Source: Sphingomonadales bacterium
Lineage (GTDB): Bacteria; Pseudomonadota; Alphaproteobacteria; Sphingomonadales; Sphingomonadaceae
Assembly (NCBI GenBank): GCA_018067055.1
Contig: JAGPVK010000002.1
Span: 1-10,902 of the forward strand
Direction of reading: 5' to 3'
Length of the DNA stretch: 10,902 nucleotides
Within the stretch, counting starts at the first letter, position 1. Each line of letters opens with the position of its first letter. This document shows, one piece after another, positions 7,398-10,902 of this stretch. The notes beneath the pieces are model-generated. The model was not told the origin of the DNA, ran no database searches, and worked only from the letters and a program-made list of their open reading frames with translations. The translations under genes and the position numbers were made by a program.

Positions 7398-7706
7398 ATG
7401 ACCCAACAAATATCTGATGCCGCCGCCGCCGCTGCCTTCCGCCGTCTCGTTAGCCATTTGCAGCACCGCCATGATGCGGAAAATATCGATTTGATGGGGC
7501 TCGCCGGCTTCTGTCGCAATTGTCTGGCCGACTGGGTGATGGAGGCGACGGTTGATGCAGGCGGTTCGCTGACCAGGGACGAAGCCCGCGAGGCAATTCA
7601 TGGCATGCCCATGAACGAGTGGAAGGGCAAATATCAGACCGAGGCGACCCCGGAGCGACTGAAAAAGATGAAGGAAAGCGTGGCCAAAAACGCCGACGCA
7701 TCTTAA
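7398..7706 (+). CDS. DUF1244 family protein
   Basis: This is a 102-residue cytosolic protein of a small proteobacterial family of unknown function. The family signatures are visible: GFCRNCLADW with Cys39 and Cys42 in a CxxC spacing, and the conserved stretch AIHGMPMNEWKGKYQTEAT (66-84). The N-terminus has an Ala-rich run and the C-terminus is Lys-rich. The cysteine pair and His68 could bind a metal, but that is speculation. A GGA lies 8 nt upstream of the ATG. The gene diverges from pyk and lies 44 nt before the GapR-like gene, a grouping I recall from other alphaproteobacteria. Confidence 0.88.
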   Translation: MTQQISDAAAAAAFRRLVSHLQHRHDAENIDLMGLAGFCRNCLADWVMEATVDAGGSLTRDEAREAIHGMPMNEWKGKYQTEATPERLKKMKESVAKNADAS

Positions 7707-7750
7707 AGACGGGCTACGAATCCGAATAAAATATTTCAAAGGAATGAAGA

Positions 7751-7993
7751 ATGAGCGAAGGCAATGTTGCCGCAGACCAGTTGCGTCTGTTTATCGAACG
7801 TATCGAGCGGCTGGAAGAAGAGAAAAAGGGCATGGCGGACGATATTCGCGACGTCTATTCCGAAGCGAAATCGCAGGGCTATGACGCCAAGATCATGCGC
7901 CAGATCGTGCGTTTGCGGAAAATGGAAGCCCATGACCGTCAGGAAATGGAAGCCATTCTCGACACCTATAAAGCGGCGCTTGGCCTGGCCTGA
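7751..7993 (+). CDS. gapR: DUF2312 nucleoid-associated protein, GapR-like
   Basis: This is an 80-residue, highly charged helical protein. The core [27 protein letters not shown] followed by [15 protein letters not shown] is the DUF2312 signature, shared with Caulobacter GapR. GapR is an essential dimeric/tetrameric coiled-coil protein that encircles overtwisted DNA ahead of polymerases and helps type II topoisomerases. The long coiled coil (about residues 10-40) and the basic stretch at 47-57 fit that fold. An AAGGA ribosome-binding site lies 8 nt before the ATG. Its place right after DUF1244 and near pyk is conserved context. The family call is secure; an identical role to the Caulobacter protein is inferred. 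Confidence 0.92.
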   Translation: MSEGNVAADQLRLFIERIERLEEEKKGMADDIRDVYSEAKSQGYDAKIMRQIVRLRKMEAHDRQEMEAILDTYKAALGLA

Positions 7994-8035
7994 GCAATAG
8001 GCTAATAGCCGGTCTTCAGCGGCGGGAGAGCAATG

Positions 8036-8356
8036 ATGATTGTCACCACGACACCCAGTATCGAGGGGCACGCGATTCGCGACTATCGCGGGATCGTGAT
8101 TGGCGAGGTGATCGTCGGCGCAAATCTGTTCCGCGATCTGTTCGCCAGCATCACCGACATTGTCGGCGGACGCTCGGGCAAATATGAAAATGTCCTGAAA
8201 CGCGCGCGCGATGAAGCGCTGGCGGAGATGGAAGCTGAGGCGGCGAAGGTCGGTGCCAATGCGGTTGTCGGCGTCGATCTCGACTATGAGGTCGTCGGCG
8301 ACAAGGGTTCCATGCTGATGGTATCGGCATCGGGAACCGCGGTAATCGTGGAATAA
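8036..8356 (+). CDS. YbjQ / UPF0145 (DUF74) family protein
   Basis: This 106-residue cytosolic protein aligns along its length with E. coli Ybj[53 protein letters not shown] and [13 protein letters not shown]. The family forms ring-like oligomers and has been called a heavy-metal-binding domain, but no firm function is established. Two adjacent ATGs exist, at 8033 and 8036. The second has better spacing (7 nt) from the GGGAG site and gives the same distance to TTP as in the family, so I use it. It lies 42 nt downstream of the GapR-like gene and 23 nt upstream of the yebC-type gene, on the same strand. Confidence 0.92.
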   Translation: MIVTTTPSIEGHAIRDYRGIVIGEVIVGANLFRDLFASITDIVGGRSGKYENVLKRARDEALAEMEAEAAKVGANAVVGVDLDYEVVGDKGSMLMVSASGTAVIVE

Positions 8357-8379
8357 GCAAATCGGGAATTTGAGGTAAA

Positions 8380-9129
8380 ATGGCAGGCCATAGTAAATTT
8401 AACAATATCAAGCATCGCAAGGGCGCGCAGGACAAGAAGCGTGCGGCGCAATTTTCGAAACTGTCGCGCGAGATAACCGTCGCGGCCAAGTCGGGCATGC
8501 CGGATCCGGATTTCAATCCGCGACTGCGGCTCGCGGTCAACAGCGCGAAAGCGGTGTCGATGCCAAAGGACAATATCCAGCGCGCGATCGAAAAGGCGTC
8601 GGCCAACGAAGGCGATGACTATACGGAAATCCGCTATGAAGGCTTTGGGCCTGGCGGCGTGTCTTTGATCATCGAAACGCTGACCGACAATAATAACCGC
8701 ACTTTTACCAATGTTCGCACAATTATGTCGCGAAATGGTGGCAATTTGGGCGAAAGTGGTTCGGTTTCGCACGGTTTTGACCGGGTCGGCTATATTCATT
8801 ATCCGGCCAGCGTCGGCGACGAGGAAAAGGTCCTCGAAGCCGCAATGGAGGCAGGCGCCGAAGATATTTCGTCCGATGACGACGGCCACGAAATCTGGAC
8901 CGCGATGGAAGACCTGCACGAAGTATCCGGTGCCCTGGAAAAGGCGCTTGGCGAGGCCGAAAGCGTGAAGCTCGCCTGGCGGCCTTCGGTGCAGGTCGAA
9001 GTGGATCAGGAACAGGCGGAAACACTGCTCAATCTGATCGATCTGCTGGAAGAGGATGACGACGTCCAGACGGTCTGGGGCAATTATGACGTGTCCGACG
9101 AGATCATGGAAAAACTGAACGCCGAGTGA
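8380..9129 (+). CDS. yebC: YebC/TACO1 family protein (transcription or translation factor)
   Basis: This 249-residue protein, the usual length, opens with the hallmark [20 protein letters not shown]. Further family blocks are YEGFGPGG (86-93), TDNNNRT (102-108) and [10 protein letters not shown] (120-129), with an acidic C-terminal domain ending [12 protein letters not shown]. Proteins of this family were annotated as DNA-binding regulators, in some species of quorum sensing or ruvCAB. The mitochondrial member TACO1 and more recent work on bacterial members point to a role in translation of difficult (proline-rich) sequences. GAGG lies 4 nt before the ATG. The gene is followed, with a 1-nt overlap, by DUF3147 and then ruvC; yebC next to the ruv genes is a widely conserved arrangement in proteobacteria. 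Confidence 0.95.
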   Translation: MAGHSKFNNIKHRKGAQDKKRAAQFSKLSREITVAAKSGMPDPDFNPRLRLAVNSAKAVSMPKDNIQRAIEKASANEGDDYTEIRYEGFGPGGVSLIIETLTDNNNRTFTNVRTIMSRNGGNLGESGSVSHGFDRVGYIHYPASVGDEEKVLEAAMEAGAEDISSDDDGHEIWTAMEDLHEVSGALEKALGEAESVKLAWRPSVQVEVDQEQAETLLNLIDLLEEDDDVQTVWGNYDVSDEIMEKLNAE

Positions 9130-9479
9130 TGTGGGAATTTGCCGCCAAGGCCGCCCTCGCAGGAGTGATCGTGGCTCTGGTGGCAGGCATCGCACAACGT
9201 CAGCCCAGTTTCGGGGCGCTCGTCGCCTCGCTGCCGCTGATCTCGATATTGGGCATGATTTTCCTGTGGTATGCGCGGCCTGACGCGGAAAACATGGCTC
9301 TCCATGCCGAAGCAACCTTCTGGTATGTGCTTCCATCTCTTCCAATGTTCCTGCTGATTCCGGTGTTGCTGCGCAATGGTGTCAGCTTCTGGCTGTCGCT
9401 GGCGGCGGGGTGCGTGCTGACGATCAGCCTCTATCTGATCATGGCCTTGGTCGGTCGTCGTATCGGGCTACCCATTTAA
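9129..9479 (+). CDS. DUF3147 family small membrane protein
   Basis: This is a 116-residue very hydrophobic protein with four likely transmembrane segments at about residues 4-22, 29-49, 63-82 and 85-108. The segments [20 protein letters not shown] and [21 protein letters not shown] match what I know of DUF3147, inner-membrane proteins of unknown function. I start it at the ATG at 9129, which shares its A with the yebC stop (TGATG), a typical termination-reinitiation junction; a GTG one codon earlier is possible. There is only one nucleotide between its stop and the ruvC ATG, so yebC, this gene and ruvC should be translated from one mRNA. No link to DNA repair is evident. Confidence 0.85.
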   Translation: MWEFAAKAALAGVIVALVAGIAQRQPSFGALVASLPLISILGMIFLWYARPDAENMALHAEATFWYVLPSLPMFLLIPVLLRNGVSFWLSLAAGCVLTISLYLIMALVGRRIGLPI

Positions 9480-9480
9480 G

Positions 9481-9951
9481 ATGATCATTCTCGGCCTCGA
9501 TCCGGGTCTTGGCACCACCGGCTGGGGCGTAATCGTGGCGGACGGCAATCGCCTGTCCCATATCGCCAATGGCCAGATCAAGACCGACTCGAAAATGGCG
9601 CTGGCCAGCCGCTTGCTCAAGCTCGATCTCGAACTGACCGACCTGCTGCTCGAACATAAGCCGGACGGTGCGGCGGTTGAGGAAGTGTTCGTCAACAGCA
9701 ATCCGCAGAGCACGTTGAAACTGGGGCAGGCGCGCGGCGTGGTGCTGCTCGGCGCTTCGCGGACCGGGATCGAAGTCGGCGAATATTCGGCGCGGACGGT
9801 GAAGAAATCCGTGGTCGGTGTCGGTAACGCTGACAAGGATCAGGTGCAGGCGATGCTGAAGATTCTGCTGCCCGGCGTGAAGCTGGCTGGCGCGGATGCC
9901 GCCGATGCGCTGGCGGTGGCGATCACCCATGCGCATCATCGGAAGCGGTAA
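9481..9951 (+). CDS. ruvC: Holliday junction endonuclease RuvC
   Basis: This 156-residue nuclease cuts four-way DNA junctions symmetrically, together with the RuvAB branch-migration motor. The RNase H-like active site is complete: Asp7 in [14 protein letters not shown], Glu67 in [12 protein letters not shown], and Asp139 and Asp142 in [17 protein letters not shown]. The conserved [11 protein letters not shown] block is at 79-90. The length is near normal, with a short C-terminal tail. There is no distinct ribosome-binding site; the ATG comes one nucleotide after the stop of the DUF3147 gene, suggesting coupled translation. ruvA follows after 121 bp that hold a dispersed inverted repeat. Confidence 0.97.
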   Translation: MIILGLDPGLGTTGWGVIVADGNRLSHIANGQIKTDSKMALASRLLKLDLELTDLLLEHKPDGAAVEEVFVNSNPQSTLKLGQARGVVLLGASRTGIEVGEYSARTVKKSVVGVGNADKDQVQAMLKILLPGVKLAGADAADALAVAITHAHHRKR

Positions 9952-9963
9952 GCAGGTAAAGCA

Positions 9964-10035
9964 CCGTTCGTCCTGAGCCTGTCGAAGGACCTTGGAGCGC
10001 GCGAATCCGTACTTCGACAAGCTCAGCACGAACGG
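9964..10035. repeat. Imperfect inverted repeat, 24-bp arms, dispersed sphingomonad-type element
   Basis: The left arm at 9964-9987 (starting CCGTTCGTCCTGAGCCTG) and the right arm at 10012-10035 (ending GCTCAGCACGAACGG) are reverse complements at 22 of 24 positions, with a 24-nt spacer. I recognise both arm sequences as a motif seen many times in intergenic regions of Sphingomonadales genomes, resembling REP/BIME-type elements. It is the only copy in this window. In RNA it would form a long hairpin between ruvC and ruvA, but no T-run follows. Confidence 0.88.
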
Positions 10036-10052
10036 AACTGGACTTGTGCCGC

Positions 10053-10070
10053 CCTTGCATTAATACAAGG
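10053..10070 (+). promoter_or_regulatory. Small hairpin covering the ruvA ribosome-binding site
   Basis: CCTTG (10053-10057) can pair with CAAGG (10066-10070) across an 8-nt AT-rich loop. CAAGG contains the only Shine-Dalgarno-like bases (AAGG) before the ruvA ATG, just 2 nt away, so pairing could limit initiation. Five base pairs may be chance. Confidence 0.25.
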
Positions 10071-10072
10071 CC

Positions 10073-10678
10073 ATGATCGCAAAACTGACCGGCACCATCG
10101 ACGAAATCGGCACCGACAATATCGTGCTTGATGTGCAGGGTGTCGGCTATCTGGTGTTCTGCTCTTCGCGCACCATCGGCGCGATTGGCGGCAAGGGTGA
10201 TGGCGCGACCATCTATACCGAGATGCAGGTCAGCGAGACCGACATGCGCCTGATGGGCTTTGCCAGCGGATCGGAGCGCGACTGGTTCCGCTTGCTGATT
10301 TCGGTGCAGGGCGTCGGCGGCAAGGTCGCGCTGGCGATCTTGTCGGCGCTGGAACCGGGAGAAATTTCGCGGGCCATTGCGATGGGCGACAAGGCGATGA
10401 TCAGCCGCGCCAATGGCGTCGGGCCGAAACTGGCGCTGCGGATTGTCAATGAATTGAAGGACAAGGTTGGCGGCATTGCGACTGATCCGATTGTCGGCGC
10501 GGGCGGCGTGATTCATGCGCCTTCGAACAATAGCGCCGATGCGGTTAGCGCCCTGCAGAATCTCGGCTTCAAACCGGCGGACGCGAGCGCGGCGGTGGCT
10601 GCGGCCGATGCCGAGGCCGGTGATGGCGCGACGCTGGATGCACTGGTCAGGTTGGCACTGAAGAAGGCGGCGCGATGA
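10073..10678 (+). CDS. ruvA: Holliday junction branch migration protein RuvA
   Basis: This 201-residue protein binds Holliday junctions as a tetramer and loads the RuvB motor. Domain I (1 to about 63) is the OB fold ([25 protein letters not shown]). Domain II carries two helix-hairpin-helix motifs, [16 protein letters not shown] (75-90) and [19 protein letters not shown] (110-128), which grip the DNA backbone. A flexible linker of about 20 residues leads to domain III (153-201, [21 protein letters not shown]), the RuvB-binding part. The protein is complete. Its stop overlaps the start of the next gene by ATGA. That next gene is not ruvB, at least not within the window. Confidence 0.97.
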   Translation: MIAKLTGTIDEIGTDNIVLDVQGVGYLVFCSSRTIGAIGGKGDGATIYTEMQVSETDMRLMGFASGSERDWFRLLISVQGVGGKVALAILSALEPGEISRAIAMGDKAMISRANGVGPKLALRIVNELKDKVGGIATDPIVGAGGVIHAPSNNSADAVSALQNLGFKPADASAAVAAADAEAGDGATLDALVRLALKKAAR

Positions 10679-10902
10679 AGCGGAAGTTAAATTTCGTTGT
10701 TATGGGCTTAGTATTGATGGGATCATCGGCTGCGCACGCAGCAGACGATATCTGTAAGAAAATCGCTAAATTTGAAAGCACGGGTTTTGATGGAACTGAA
10801 AACCCTGAAGGCCGCCGTTGGATAGAGCTGCAATGGCGCGGGGTCTGGTTGGTTGAGTGGGGATTCGATTGCTCTAATTCCGGAGACCAAGTGGCAAAAG
10901 AC
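10675..10902 (+). CDS. Exported protein of unknown function, partial at the window edge
   Basis: The ATG at 10675 overlaps the ruvA stop (ATGA) and the frame is open to the last base, giving 76 residues. Residues 1-23 form a signal peptide ([23 protein letters not shown], cleavage near AHA-A). The mature part begins [17 protein letters not shown] and includes [18 protein letters not shown]; its two cysteines (in DIC and FDC) could form a disulfide in the periplasm. I recognise no family. By hand count the visible part is about 48% GC, against 63% in a 60-base sample from the middle of ruvA, and it uses AT-ending codons such as TTA, AAT and AAA. This fits an acquired or fast-evolving gene set between ruvA and the expected ruvB. 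Confidence 0.75.
   Translation, partial: MKRKLNFVVMGLVLMGSSAAHAADDICKKIAKFESTGFDGTENPEGRRWIELQWRGVWLVEWGFDCSNSGDQVAKD

Noticed and set aside
6268..7417. Two overlapping long plus-strand frames (352 and 336 codons) opposite pyk
   Set aside because: Both are shadows of the complete pyruvate kinase gene; the products are His/Arg- or Ser-rich with no domain.
8000..8010. Tiny palindrome GGCTAATAGCC after the GapR-like gene, as a possible terminator
   Set aside because: The stem is too short and no T-run follows.
8284..9345. 353-codon minus-strand frame across yebC
   Set aside because: It runs antisense through three plus-strand genes with strong family identity; no domain recognised.
9439..10516. 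Two minus-strand frames (196 and 197 codons) opposite ruvC and ruvA, containing peptides such as LRQAQDER and STGSGRT
   Set aside because: These peptides are translations of the dispersed inverted repeat, a known source of false genes; the rest is antisense to ruvC and ruvA.
1..10902. Search for CRISPR arrays, tRNA genes, transposases, toxin-antitoxin pairs and phage genes
   Set aside because: No regularly spaced repeats, cloverleaf-like segments or such protein families were found by eye on either strand.

Overview
The window looks like core chromosome of an alphaproteobacterium, most likely of the order Sphingomonadales (Sphingopyxis/Sphingorhabdus/Parasphingorhabdus-like). The clues are the moderately high GC by eye, the alphaproteobacterial block pyruvate kinase / DUF1244 / GapR-like DUF2312, the 41-residue single-cysteine L36, and an imperfect inverted repeat between ruvC and ruvA of a kind I recognise as dispersed in sphingomonad genomes. 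Assignment to a genus is inference.

Layout. (i) 1-1764, minus strand: a two-gene cell-envelope operon. It has an exported TPR plus outer-membrane beta-barrel protein resembling the surface lipoprotein assembly modifier (Slam/DUF560) family, then the start of an exported FecR-like protein cut by the window edge. (ii) 1765-2124: about 360 bases without a convincing gene, containing a perfect hairpin. (iii) 2125-3866, minus strand: a DUF4136-type lipoprotein gene overlapping by ATGA with an M14 zinc carboxypeptidase gene. (iv) 3995-5863, plus strand: galE, ribosomal protein L36 with its own probable promoter and a leader hairpin, and a HAD phosphatase gene. (v) 5860-7311, minus strand: pyruvate kinase, convergent with the HAD gene and overlapping its stop codon. 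(vi) 7398-10902, plus strand: DUF1244, GapR-like DUF2312, YbjQ/UPF0145, YebC, DUF3147 membrane protein, ruvC, ruvA, then the start of a lower-GC exported protein overlapping the ruvA stop.

Most of the window is housekeeping: sugar-nucleotide interconversion (GalE), glycolysis (Pyk), translation (L36, probably YebC), chromosome structure (GapR-like) and Holliday junction processing (RuvC, RuvA). Tight spacing and 1-4 nt overlaps suggest co-transcription of yebC-DUF3147-ruvC, of ruvA with the terminal gene, and of the lipoprotein with the carboxypeptidase.

I found no tRNA, rRNA, insertion sequence, CRISPR array or phage gene. No new multi-gene system can be demonstrated. The least explained parts are the Slam-like/FecR-like envelope pair at the left edge and the low-GC exported protein at the right edge, which sits where ruvB would usually be expected.
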